A stretch of DNA of 64,000 nucleotides from Glandiceps talaboti (lineage: Eukaryota; Hemichordata; Enteropneusta; Spengelidae). The stretch covers positions 3,050,501 through 3,114,500 of the forward strand of contig NC_135559.1 in the NCBI RefSeq assembly GCF_964340395.1. Direction: 5' to 3'. The position numbers and the translations under genes were made by a program. The notes under the pieces were generated by a model, which was not told the origin of the DNA, ran no database searches, and saw only the letters and a list, made by a program, of their open reading frames with translations. This document shows positions 53,049 to 64,000 of this stretch, in pieces (position 1 is the first letter of the stretch; each line of letters begins with the position of its first letter).

Positions 53049-55838
53049 AGTAGTATTTTATTTGTGGAAACACGGATATACAATAAATAATATTCTCCTA
53101 AATCCAGTCTGGATGACCTACAAATTAAGTACACAATGCCACTTTCAAATCTGTTATGTTCAAATAGTTTCATTCACTGTGTAGAATTCTCAACAAAACT
53201 TAATTTCATCAATCAACAGTGCAATAAAATATCAAAGTATTCCAATATTTCAATGACTAACAGCCATCTTCATCAGGGAAGGAGGCAATGACCTAAAAAA
53301 AAGGTCATGACCTCAAGCCTAAGCCTCACTTTCAAATCAAAATGCAACTATATTGTTGCCTTCCACCTATTGTTTTCATGGAGATGCAAAAATTTTGAAA
53401 ACACTGCAAAAAGGAGATAATTTCAGAAATAATATCTAAAATGGAATCACTGTAAACAAGCAAAAATGAAGACTTGAAAACAGAGTCGTGTAAACAACCG
53501 GAAATAAACCAATTTCAAAAGTGTAAATATTTATACAAACTATGCAAACACATTAATTGATAAAATCAATATTATAGAAAATATGAGATTTTTTATTTTA
53601 ATTTTGGTTTGTTTTTTGCAGCCCACTTCAAAATAAAGAATGTAGTATAAAAAACCTAACAACATCAAAATTCTGTAGAGTAAGATTTATTTCCACTGTG
53701 GTCTAAACACAAAGTAATAATTTATACAAATTATATCAAGAATACACACCATACACTACATATGCACAAACAGACACAATAAAGAGGTTTAGTTATGCAT
53801 TCAGAACGCGTACACATACGGGAGAATTATTGTGCAGGCGTACACAGAATGACGTGTACAAAATTGTATTTAGTTACGCATTCAGAACGCAAATGTGCTA
53901 AGACAGTGGAATGAACATGTGTGCTTTTGGCATTTTCTACCTAGAAGCCCACACCCATGACTTTGGTTTCTAAACATGTCGATATTTTTGCCACTTTTCC
54001 CGCAAAAAAACAAATGAAACATCGAACAATTCGTTTACAGTTATGCATCTGAACTTTGACATAAAATACACGCATCTAAACCTCTCTAATGTCAAAAATG
54101 CACAACAGAAACTTGCTATCAATCTTACTAAAGAAAACGTCATGAAAATGTCTTTTTATTACATTGTTTTAAAGATCTTATTTGATCCAACATCACAGGT
54201 TGTGTTTGCTGTTAAGTTAAAAGAAAAGAAATAAAAACAAAGTTTAAAATTACAAGAATTCTCTCTCAAATGCCCAATATGGGAAAACTTTGACCCAATT
54301 CTGATATCAAATAACTACTTCTCAGTAAAAACTTGTACAAAGCATTAAAAATAAGTTTCTGAGAAACGTTGCGAGAAGTTCAATGTTCAAAACTGGGTCT
54401 ACATATGCATAGCATAAACGTGTATAGGAAATGTCTAGTTCTCTATTTATACAATGGAAGACAACTAACAGTTCTGTCTATCAAGAAAAAACTTCTGCTT
54501 TCTCTCAAAACATTAAGGTTTTGTTTCATTGAAACCACATCTCTTCCTGTTTCATAATAAACATTGGTTTTTTTCATTGATTGTAGATCTGATGACAGAC
54601 AGATTGAGACGTGGCAGATCAAGTTTTTGGGTTTTTGGTCATAACATTCAAATCACAGTAGACCAGACTGTAACATTTTGTACTACTGTATATCAAACTG
54701 ATAAATAACTATGAACATAGCAATTTGAAATAGCATTGAAGCCATAAACTTGAAAAAAACAAGTTTCTAAATTTGTCAAGATTCACATTACAGCATATCT
54801 GAATAATCATAAGAAGTGTCTACACTGTCTATGGAACAATAAGTTTTCATGTATGTACCACTCACTAATTTATCTTAATTTATGTTTGCCACCTGAGGGC
54901 GCTATTCAGTCAAATTGAGAGTCGTGTTGGCCGACATCTTTTAGCCCATATAGTATTATTCATGATCTTACAACAAATTTAACAAATAATTAAACTACTT
55001 AAAATCTGATTGAATGTTAAAAACTGTCATGTTACCATGGTAACAAATTCAGTTGCATAGCAACATACTTTTCTAACTTCTACTAAAATGTCATCATAGT
55101 TCCGTAACTCTAGATCTGCTGAATTTATAGCTTGAAAAAGAGAGAACGGTAAACTGATGAATATTTAGTAAAAGTTAAAACTCAATATGAGATCATATAG
55201 AAATTCTACACATATTATATGAATGTGCAGTTTGAATAAAATCTGTCTTAGGCCGAGATGTATATACAACATCATAACCCATACAAAGACATGGTTAGTG
55301 TAACAAGAAAATTCATTGATTGGCCATCTGTTTCATCAAAGAACCAATCAGAAAAGTGCAGTTTCCCCAAAGGGAGTAAATGACCTGCATATAAGATTTC
55401 TAATTGTAGAACCAATAAGAATTGTCCTAGTTCAATCAGTGAGGCTGCCCCACAGGGGGTAAGCAAACTATATGTAAGATTTCTCACAGAGAAATACTTG
55501 AACTGTATATAAAGATAATTGATACTGTTTATCATAATACTAAGTGTATTTTTTTTTGTTATTTCAGTAAAACTCTGTAAGATTTCAGTTACATTGTTCT
55601 CAGGGATACTTAGTATGCAAAAATGTCTTTCTAGAGAGGCTATTATAAACAAGTGGTTTTCCATCTTCAAAAACAGATCACTGCTGATAAAACAAACCTG
55701 TTATTATAAGCCTCCTAGAAAGGAAATCGTCTCGTAACATTGTGCCATAAGAAACAAAATTGCACAAATCAAAATGCCACTATTTCAGTAGAAAAATCTC
55801 CAAACTTTCACTACAGGATAGAGTTTGAAGTGTTTATC

Positions 55839-58800
55839 TCATCGCAAGAATCTGAAGGGTGTAAGAATACAATTCTTTTCAGTAGCTTTTTCTGCTTTGA
55901 AAGTTTGTAAATCAAATTTTGCACTATTTCCCAATTCTTCCACATCATGTGTCTCTTTAGCAACTAGTGTGGTATCATCCATACAAAGATAAACATGAGG
56001 CATTGTTGCTGACTGGAAAACTATTCTATCACTGCCACTGGGAGCCTTTTTGTAAAAGACACATTCATCCACGCTCGTCACAGATACAGGGTCTTTGTAA
56101 TCGGGAGTTGGGTATACCATTAAGTTGCCTGATCTGTTGTCATGCCGACAAGCAATACAGTGTCCATCAGGTCCAACTTGTATAACACATGGCTGGCCAT
56201 CAACTGGAAGAATACTTTTATACAAGTGTACCTTGCATTGCCCTGTGTGCACAAAATAGAAGAGATTATGTTACTTTAGACTAATCAACTGCATTACTGG
56301 CATACATAAGGCTAAATGTAGGACATGGTACAATGCTTATGAACAAAATGTCCACTGAATGCAACTCAACATAGTGTGGGTCACACTGCAGAGCTTCATA
56401 GATGTGAAAGAGATTTCAAACCTTCACTTTACGTGACTACATGTGGGTAGTTTTATCCTCAAACCATCGCTTGTACTGGTGACAAAGTATCTAGTGAGGC
56501 ATTATGGAAAAAAACAAAGGGTATGCCAGATTTGGTCGCTTGAGGGCTCCCTCTAACAAACCAGCAATTACTCAAATTTACTGTTGGAAGATCTAGCATC
56601 AAATTGAACACCATTGATTTATGGGAGATAAAGTAAAACGTAAAATGGGTACTTAATCCTACATGTATGTAGAAAATATAACTTGCTTGGTGACATCTGA
56701 CACCATTTTTACATCTTAGATCTCACTTCAACCTGTAGTATATCCTCCTTCCTAAAAAAATATTTGTACAATTTGCCACCTTTTTTTTTTTTGTATTTAA
56801 CAAGATTTTTATTGGAGCATAAAAAGACAATTTGCCATCTTTCTGTTTTGCCGAATATTCTACTTTGCCTAATACCCCCTTATAACTGATAGTTTTCGTT
56901 CAAGTCAGAGGCCATTAACTGAAAATAATCGGACACTGTTGGGTAAAGCTCGAGGTTCAGGCCCAATACCCCCTTATAACTACAAATACTTACATAATTC
57001 AACATTCTCATTTCTAATTGGTGCAGCCACTACATTATTTTCTTCGTTTTTCAAGCAGGCATCAGTTGCCATACGATTTGAACAGGAAATACTTTTCACA
57101 TACGCGTTGTAGCTTTTCTTGTGTTTCAGTTGAACAGTGTTAGCTTTCACTGGAATTTCATCAAGTGGTACAATCAACTCTGTAATGAAGAAAAGTTACA
57201 TAGAAATGTATTAATTATGGTATATTAAAGGAACAAAACTTTTGGTGTTTAGAGATGACCAAGATGTCAATCAAACTCGGGATTACTCCAAATCTCTTTA
57301 AGCCTCTGGGTTCGCTTTTGTTTCCTAAACTTTGGCACTTGTAAAAATGCAGAAAACATTGCAAGCAAGGGTGTAAATACTACTTAGTGCCTACACTGAT
57401 ACTTGAACAACATGGGGTACGTTCTGTTATTATTTCATGTTTATCAGAATTCCATCAATACTATACAGTGCAACAATACCAATACATACAAAGATCAATC
57501 ATGCAAGTCATTAGCATACAGGTATGCAAATATGTTTCCAGTACTGTACTGCAGTGTATATACCATTTCATGTACAAAGATCAATCATGCAAGTCATTAG
57601 CATACAGGTATGCAAAAATGTTTCCAGTACTGTACTGCAGTGTATGTACCATTTCATGTACAAAGATCAATCATGCAAGTCATTAGCATACAGGTATGCA
57701 AATATGTTTCCAGTACTGTACTGCAGTGTATATACCATTTCATGTACAAAGATCAATCATGCAAGTCATTAGCATACAGGTATGCAAAAATGTTTCCAGT
57801 ACTGTACTGCGGTGTATATACCATTTCATGTACAAAGATCAATCATGCAAGTCATTAGCATTCAGGTATGCAAAAATGTTTCCAGTACTGTACTGCGGTG
57901 TATATACCATTTCATGTACAAAGATCAATCATGCAAGTCATTAGCATACAGGTATGCAAAAATGTTTCCAGTACTGTACTGCGGTGTATATACCATTTCA
58001 TGTACAAAGATCAATCATGCAAGTCATTAGCATACAGGTATGCAAAAATGTTTCCAGTACTGTACTGCGGTGTATATACCATTTCATGTACAAAGATCAA
58101 TCATGCAAGTCATTAGCATACAGGTATGCAAAAATGTTTCCAGTACTGTACTGCGGTGTATATACCATTTCATGTACAAAGATCAATCATGCAAGTCATT
58201 AGCATACAGGTATGCAAAAATGTTTCCAGTACTGTACTGCAGTGTATATACCATTTCATGTACAAAGATCAATCATGCAAGTCATTAGCATACAGGTATG
58301 CAAAAATGTTTCCAGTACTGTACTGCGGTGTATATACCATTTCATGTACAAAGATCAATCATGCAAGTCATTAGCATACAGGTATGCAAAAATGTTTCCA
58401 GTACTGTACTGCGGTGTATATACCATTTCATGTACAAAGATCAACCATGCAAGTCATTAGCATACAGGTATGCAAAAATGTTTCCAGTACTGTACTGCAG
58501 TGTATATACCATTTCATGTACAAAGATCAATCATGCAAGTCATTAGCATACAGGTATGCAAAAATGTTTCCAGTACTGTACTGCAGTGTATGTACCATTT
58601 CATGTACAAAGATCAATCACGCATTCATTAGCATACAGGTATGCAAAAATGTTTCCAGTACTGTACTGCAGTGTATATACCATTTCATGTACAAAGATCA
58701 ATCATGCAAGTCATTAGCATACAGGTATGCAGAAATGTTTCCAGTACTGTACTGCAGTGTATGTACCATTTCATGTACAAAGATCAATCACGCATTCATT

Positions 58801-61800
58801 AGCATACAGGTATGCAGAAATGTTTCCAGTACTGTACTGCAGTGTACGTATATACCATTTCATGTACAAAGATCAATCACGCATTCATTAGCATACAGGT
58901 ATGCAGAAATGTTTCCAGTACTGTACTGCAGTGTATATACCATTTCATGTACAAAGATCAATCACGCATTCATTAGCATACAGGTATGCACAAATGTTTC
59001 CAGTACTGTACTGCGGTGTATATACCATTTCATGTACAAAGATCAATCACGCATTCATTAGCATACAGGTATGCACAAATGTTTCCAGTACTGTACTGCA
59101 GTGTATGTACCATTTCATGTACAAAGATCAATCACGCATTCATTAGCATACAGGTATGCACAAATATTTCCAGTACTGTACTGCGGTGTATATACCATTT
59201 CATGTACAAAGATCAATCACGCATTCATTAGCATACAGGTATGCACAAATGTTTCCAGTACTGTACTGCAGTGTATATACCATTTCATGTCCAAAGATCA
59301 ATCACGCATTCATTAGCATACAGGTATGCACAAATGTTTCCAGTACTGTACTGCGGTGTATATACCATTTCATGTACAAAGATCAATCACGCATTCATTA
59401 GCATACAGGTATGCACAAATGTTTCCAGTACTGTACTGCAGTGTATGTACCATTTCATGTACAAAGATCAATCACGCATTCATTAGCATACAGGTATGTA
59501 CAAATGTTTCCAGTACTGTACTGCGGTGTATATACCATTTCATGTACAAAGATCAATCACGCATTCATTAGCATACAGGTATGCAGAAATGTTTCCAGTA
59601 CTGTACTGCAGTGTATATACCATTTCATGTACAAAGATCAACCATGCATTCATTAGCATACAGGTATGCAGAAATGTTTCCAGTACTGTACTGCAGTGTA
59701 TATACCATTTCATGTACAAAGATCAACCATGCATTCATTAGCATACAGGTATGCACAAATGTTTCCAGTACTGTACTGCAGTGTATATACCATTTCATGT
59801 ACAAAGATCAATCACGCATTCATTAGCATACAGGTATGCAGAAATGTTTCCAGTACTGTACTGCAGTGTATATACCATTTCATGTACAAAGATCAATCAC
59901 GCATTCATTAGCATACAGGTATGCACAAATGTTTCCAGTACTGTACTGCAGTGTATATACCATTTCATGTACAAAGATCAATCACGCATTCATTAGCATA
60001 CAGGTATGCACAAATGTTTCCAGTACTGTACTGCAGTGTATATACCATTTCATGTACAAAGATCAATCACGCATTCATTAGCGTACAGGTATGCAGAAAT
60101 GTTTCCAGTACTGTACTGCAGTGTATGTACCATTTCATGTACAAAGATCAATCACGCATTCATTAGCATACAGGTATGCAGAAATGTTTCCAGTACTGTA
60201 CTGCAGTGTATATACCATTTCATGTACAAAGATCAATCACGCATTCATTAGCATACAGGTATGCACAAATGTTTCCAGTACTGTACTGCAGTGTATATAC
60301 CATTTCATGTACAAAGATCAATCACGCATTCATTAGCGTACAGGTATGCAGAAATGTTTCCAGTACTGTACTGCAGTGTATGTACCATTTCATGTACAAA
60401 GATCAATCACGCATTCATTAGCATACAGGTATGCAGAAATGTTTCCAGTACTGTACTGCAGTGTATGTACCATTTCATGTACAAAGATCAATCATGCAAG
60501 TCATTAGCATACAGGTATGCAGAAATGTTTCCAGTACTGTACTGCAGTGTATATACCATTTCATGTACAAAGATCAATCATGCAAGTCATTAGCATACAG
60601 GTATGCAGAAATGTTTCCAGTACTGTACTGCAGTGTATATACCATTTCATGTACAAAGATCAATCATGCAAGTCATTAGCATACAGGTATGCAGAAATGT
60701 TTCCAGTACTGTACTGCGGTGTATATACCATTTCATGTACAAAGATCAATCACGCATTCATTAGCATACAGGTATGCACAAATGTTTCCAGTACTGTACT
60801 GCAGTGTATGTACCATTTCATGTACAAAGATCAATCACGCATTCATTAGCATACAGGTATGCACAAATGTTTCCAGTACTGTACTGCAGTGTATATACCA
60901 TTTCATGTACAAAGATCAATCACGCATTCATTAGCATACAGGTATGCACAAATGTTTCCAGTACTGTACTGCAGTGTATATACCATTTCATGTACAAAGA
61001 TCAATCACGCATTCATTAGCATACAGGTATGCACAAATGTTTCCAGTACTGTACTGCAGTGTATATACCATTTTATGTACAAAGATCAATCACGCATTCA
61101 TTAGCATACAGGTATGCACAAATGTTTCCAGTACTGTACTGCAGTGTATGTACCATTTCATGTACAAAGATCAATCACGCATTCATTAGCATACAGGTAT
61201 GCAGAAATGTTTCCAGTACTGTACTGCAGTGTATGTACCATTTCATGTACAAAGATCAATCACGCATTCATTAGCATACAGGTATGCAGAAATGTTTCCA
61301 GTACTGTACTGCAGTGCATATACCATTTAGTATGTACACACATGCAGGTAATCTATGTACATATGGAATAATACATGAGTGTGGCAATGACACCATTAAA
61401 TATGTATATATCATTATATGTTGATATTATAGATCATAGACCCTCAGGGTCTATGTATATAGATATACTCTTATAGTTGTACAACACTGTGTTCTGAGCT
61501 TCAAAGTCAAACCAAATCATATGAGTAGTACCCGACAGGCATCATCAACAGTGGCAAATATATCCCACAAATTTTATGCAAAACTGTCAAGCGAACAGAT
61601 TTTTCTAATCTAATCTAATCTAATCTAATCTAATCTATTCAGCCAAATCGAAATACCCGGACACAACTCCCACATACTCCACATAGTATAATAGAATGCC
61701 GTGATCTTTACACTGAAGGTCACCATGAATTTGCTCTGTGTATGTATAGTGATATGATATCTAAAAACTGAGTCACTAACACATAGGGTGGCCGTGGTAC

Positions 61801-63530
61801 ACATTAATACAATCACTGCATAGATAACAAGTATATTGGAAAAACAGGCTGAAAGCTTAACTATGTCTTCCCGTCTTATCAAAGATGTCTTCCTCATACA
61901 ACACCATGTTGTTGGGGAATCCAGTTATATGTTATGATGTCCAGACACTTGGCTATATGGCTTGTTATGTTGAGGCTGTATGTCAAGCCACATGGCAAAG
62001 TCTATGGGTTACAACTGATACTATATGACAACACCACTGACACACACAATCTCTAGTGAATGACCAATATTTGGAGTTCCCCTACCACTTACTATGAGCC
62101 AACCAGTATACAGTATTCCCCCTAAGCAAATTTAACACTCCACTAACGCACACAATTTCTATTGACACATTGGTGTTCCCCTATCTCTTACTATGTGGTG
62201 ACCAGTGTGTAATCCAAGCCAATTAGATACACCACTGACGAACACAATTTCTAGTGATACACCAAAATTTGGTGTTCCCCTATCTCTTACTATGTGGTGA
62301 CTCACAAGAAATCCCAGTTTATATCATTAGAGGACATTTCTATGCTGTGTTTATCAGGATTCCATTCTATATAGTTCTATAGTATAATGTTGTAGATCCA
62401 TACTCTCTTGTCATACATGCTGTGTGACATTAGGTCATTGTTTTTCTGTGCACTTTGTGATTAACCTATAACCTGTTCTAGCCAAATTTGTCATAATTCA
62501 TATTAGGAAACACTATTGATATTACACAAAGTCAACTAGCCTATGTACTAATTTTGTATTCATTTTTTCATATTTTATTTCATGACAGACCTGTATGTAA
62601 TGTACTGATAACTTATATCAATGCATGATGAGCATACCAGTGGTATTTTCACTGGCAGTGTAATACTGGCAACACTACTACATACTTGTATGTAAATGAT
62701 ATGCAAATGATATGTACTCATGCAAATACTCTAAGTATGCCATACTTGCACCTACATGTCATGGGCTTGTCATATTATGCCTAAATACTAGATTCAAGTT
62801 CTGTTAATAGCATATGATGTAGAGTAGAGTGGAGTGGAGTGGAGTGGAGTGGAGTGGAGTGGAGTGGCGTGGAGTGGCGTGGAGTGGAGTGGTGTAGAGT
62901 AGTGTAGAGTACAGTAGAGTAGGGTAGGGTAGAGTAGAGTAGAATAGAGTAGAATAGAGAAGAACAGCGCATAGTGGAACAGAGTAGAGTAGAATAGAGT
63001 AGTGTATAGTACAGTAGAGTGGTGTGGTGTAGAGTAGAGTAGAATAGAGTGGAATAGAGTAGTGTAGTGTGGAGTAGAGTAGAGTGGAATAGAGTAGACA
63101 AGTATACTTTAGTAAGTAAAGTACAGGCTACAATACCTTTTCATGTATAAACTTAAAGTCAACTTATGCCCCTTTCACACAATACTTATGATAATATCAT
63201 TTCATTGTATTCTTCCAATTAGAGTGACATGAAATTCAATTAATACAATAAATTAAAAATAATTAACTTTTACCTTGGAATTTGGGGATAGAAATGTTCA
63301 TACAGATCTCTTCAAAGCTGTCATTATTCAAGACTTGTTGTGTGTTGTTGCCTCCTGTACCATCATGACTGTCGTTATAGTCATTGTTTATATATACTTC
63401 ATTCTCAACTTTATACCTGAGGATGATTAGTTCACATTCATGTTGTATGGCTTTGAATTCCTGGACAACTTCTCTGGTGGACAAGTCAGGAAGGTTTCTA
63501 TTGTTCAGACGGAAGAGTCTGTCTCCTTTT
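55839..63530 (-). CDS. PDZ domain plus IL-1/IL-18-like beta-trefoil protein, gene B (5' end outside window)
   Basis: Three exons seen: 63530-63274, 57179-56994 and 56242-55839, about 281 residues. The first begins mid-PDZ (KGDRLFRLNNRNLPDL), entering in phase 2 at the same place as gene A, and runs on into an acidic Asn/Asp-rich linker. The second (186 nt, phase 1 to 1) corresponds to gene A exon 5 (189 nt, phase 1 to 1). The last encodes most of the trefoil, with FQSATMPHVYLC, which fits the IL-1 family signature except for Met where Thr is usual; unlike gene A it keeps the Pro. It also has CVIQVGPDGHCIACRHD, parallel to gene A's VLLEFCPQRESPSRYIACHY. Gene A splits the PDZ-end/linker exon in two and gene B does not. 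The same strand, order and phases indicate tandem paralogues. Upstream exons must lie beyond 64000; none was found at 63531-64000. Confidence 0.8.
57487..61328. repeat. 3.8 kb minisatellite, about 45 copies of an 85/86 bp unit, in an intron of gene B
   Basis: Two unit types occur in blocks. 86 bp units with TGCAAGTCATTAGC fill about 57487-58600 and 60480-60740. 85 bp units with CGCATTCATTAGC fill most of 58600-60480 and 60740-61320. Variable sites include GCAAAAATG/GCAGAAATG/GCACAAATG, GCAGTG/GCGGTG and TGTATATA/TGTATGTA. Each unit contains the near-palindromes GCATACAGGTATGC and CAGTACTGTACTG. Overlapping 81-110 codon frames (one of 225) are repeat artefacts. Confidence 0.97.
61433..61456. 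repeat. Short palindrome CATAGACCCTCAGGGTCTATG
   Basis: A near-perfect 20 bp palindrome, almost identical to one at 15091-15113. Confidence 0.5.
62020..62325. repeat. Three-copy degenerate tandem repeat
   Basis: Three diverged copies, each 85-110 bp, sharing CACACAATTTCTA and GGTGTTCCCCTATCTCTTAC-like segments. Same intron of gene B. Confidence 0.7.
62819..63100. repeat. Degenerate pentanucleotide microsatellite (GAGTG/GAGTA)n
   Basis: Same unit as the array at 9951-10296 but with many more substitutions. It ends about 170 bp from the PDZ exon of gene B. Confidence 0.9.
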
Positions 63531-64000
63531 CTGTGAAAGATAATTATATTCAGGATTAGGTACAAGGTTAAAGGGGATCGCCACTCCAGGAAAGAAAAAC
63601 ATTTTCATAAAATATGGGTTCTGGAGAGTCATTTCATGATTTTACATCACCTACAATTATTTGCGATTTCAGAGAAACATCAAGTTGATCTTGTGCCTTT
63701 ATATTAGGGTATCTTTCTATGGCCCATTGCATTGTGGGAGTCAGCAGAAATAATGTATTCAAGTTGCATGCTTAATATTCACGAGCACATTTATGCAATA
63801 CATTTCAGTGTAAAACTGCTGTCATGAACATTCAGTGTGCAACCATTGAGAAGTTGAGAAAAACATGATTAAGAAGCATGCAGTCAAAGCACAGGGGGGG
63901 GGGAGCATGTAACTGATTGACCAATCAATTACATGCTTGATGCCCCCTGTGGTCATAGATAAACCTGCAATGCCATGCTATTTGTTATTAGGATGTTTGA
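63531..64000. other. No exon seen; contains a 34 bp near-palindrome
   Basis: Intronic sequence of gene B. The segment at 63904-63937 (AGCATGTAACTGATTG and its near-complement) is a near-perfect inverted repeat. Confidence 0.4.

Larger units (their letters stand above)
49891..55838. other. Intergenic region between the two PDZ/IL-1-like genes
   Basis: Holds the gene A promoter, a CA-rich microsatellite, a 28 bp minisatellite, one family E element and, toward 55.8 kb, the presumed 3' UTR of gene B. No other gene was recognised. A minus-strand AATAAA near 54150 is one possible poly(A) signal for gene B. Confidence 0.5.

Noticed and set aside
57487-61328. CRISPR-like array
   Set aside because: Units are contiguous tandem copies without variable spacers, and the genome is animal.
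57403-61371. Dozens of overlapping 81-225 codon frames encoding KCFQYCTAVY-type repeats
   Set aside because: They are translations of an 85/86 bp minisatellite in several frames, inside an intron and antisense to the gene.

Overview
This is a 64 kb window of invertebrate animal nuclear DNA. Genes have many short exons with GT-AG introns. The DNA is AT-rich and full of microsatellites, minisatellites, MITE-like fold-back elements and a tRNA-derived SINE. Gene content (RSF1 and AIFM2 orthologues, plus PDZ proteins with an IL-1/IL-18-like domain) suggests an invertebrate deuterostome such as a lancelet or acorn worm. A lophotrochozoan cannot be excluded from sequence alone.

Layout. 1-3.9 kb is repeat-rich and holds at most one terminal exon of an upstream gene. 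3.96-7.47 kb (minus) is a complete six-exon AIFM2/FSP1-like gene of 374 codons. 11.6-15.8 kb (minus) is a second complete six-exon AIFM2-like gene of 376 codons with the same intron positions and phases, so the two are tandem paralogues. 15.8-20.7 kb is a repeat-filled intergenic region separating the AIFM2 pair, head to head, from RSF1. 20.7-35.95 kb (plus) is a complete fifteen-exon RSF1 orthologue of 1119 codons, with WHIM-type segments, one PHD finger and a conserved C-terminal motif. 36-44.9 kb has no recognisable gene and holds several tandem arrays. 44.9-49.9 kb (minus) is a complete six-exon gene of 383 codons encoding a PDZ domain followed by an IL-1/IL-18-like beta-trefoil. 55.8 kb to beyond 63.5 kb (minus) is a second gene of the same design. 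Its 5' end lies outside the window and one intron carries a 3.8 kb minisatellite.

All four complete models were built by following splice sites and phase through every exon, and each sums to an exact number of codons. The AIFM2 pair should act in NAD(P)H-dependent quinone reduction at membranes. RSF1 is the histone-binding partner of ISWI remodelling ATPases. The PDZ/IL-1-like pair is the most unusual content: I know of no described cytokine family that joins a PDZ domain to an IL-1 fold. The first gene has a TATA box and a consensus kappaB site just upstream, as expected of an inducible immune gene.
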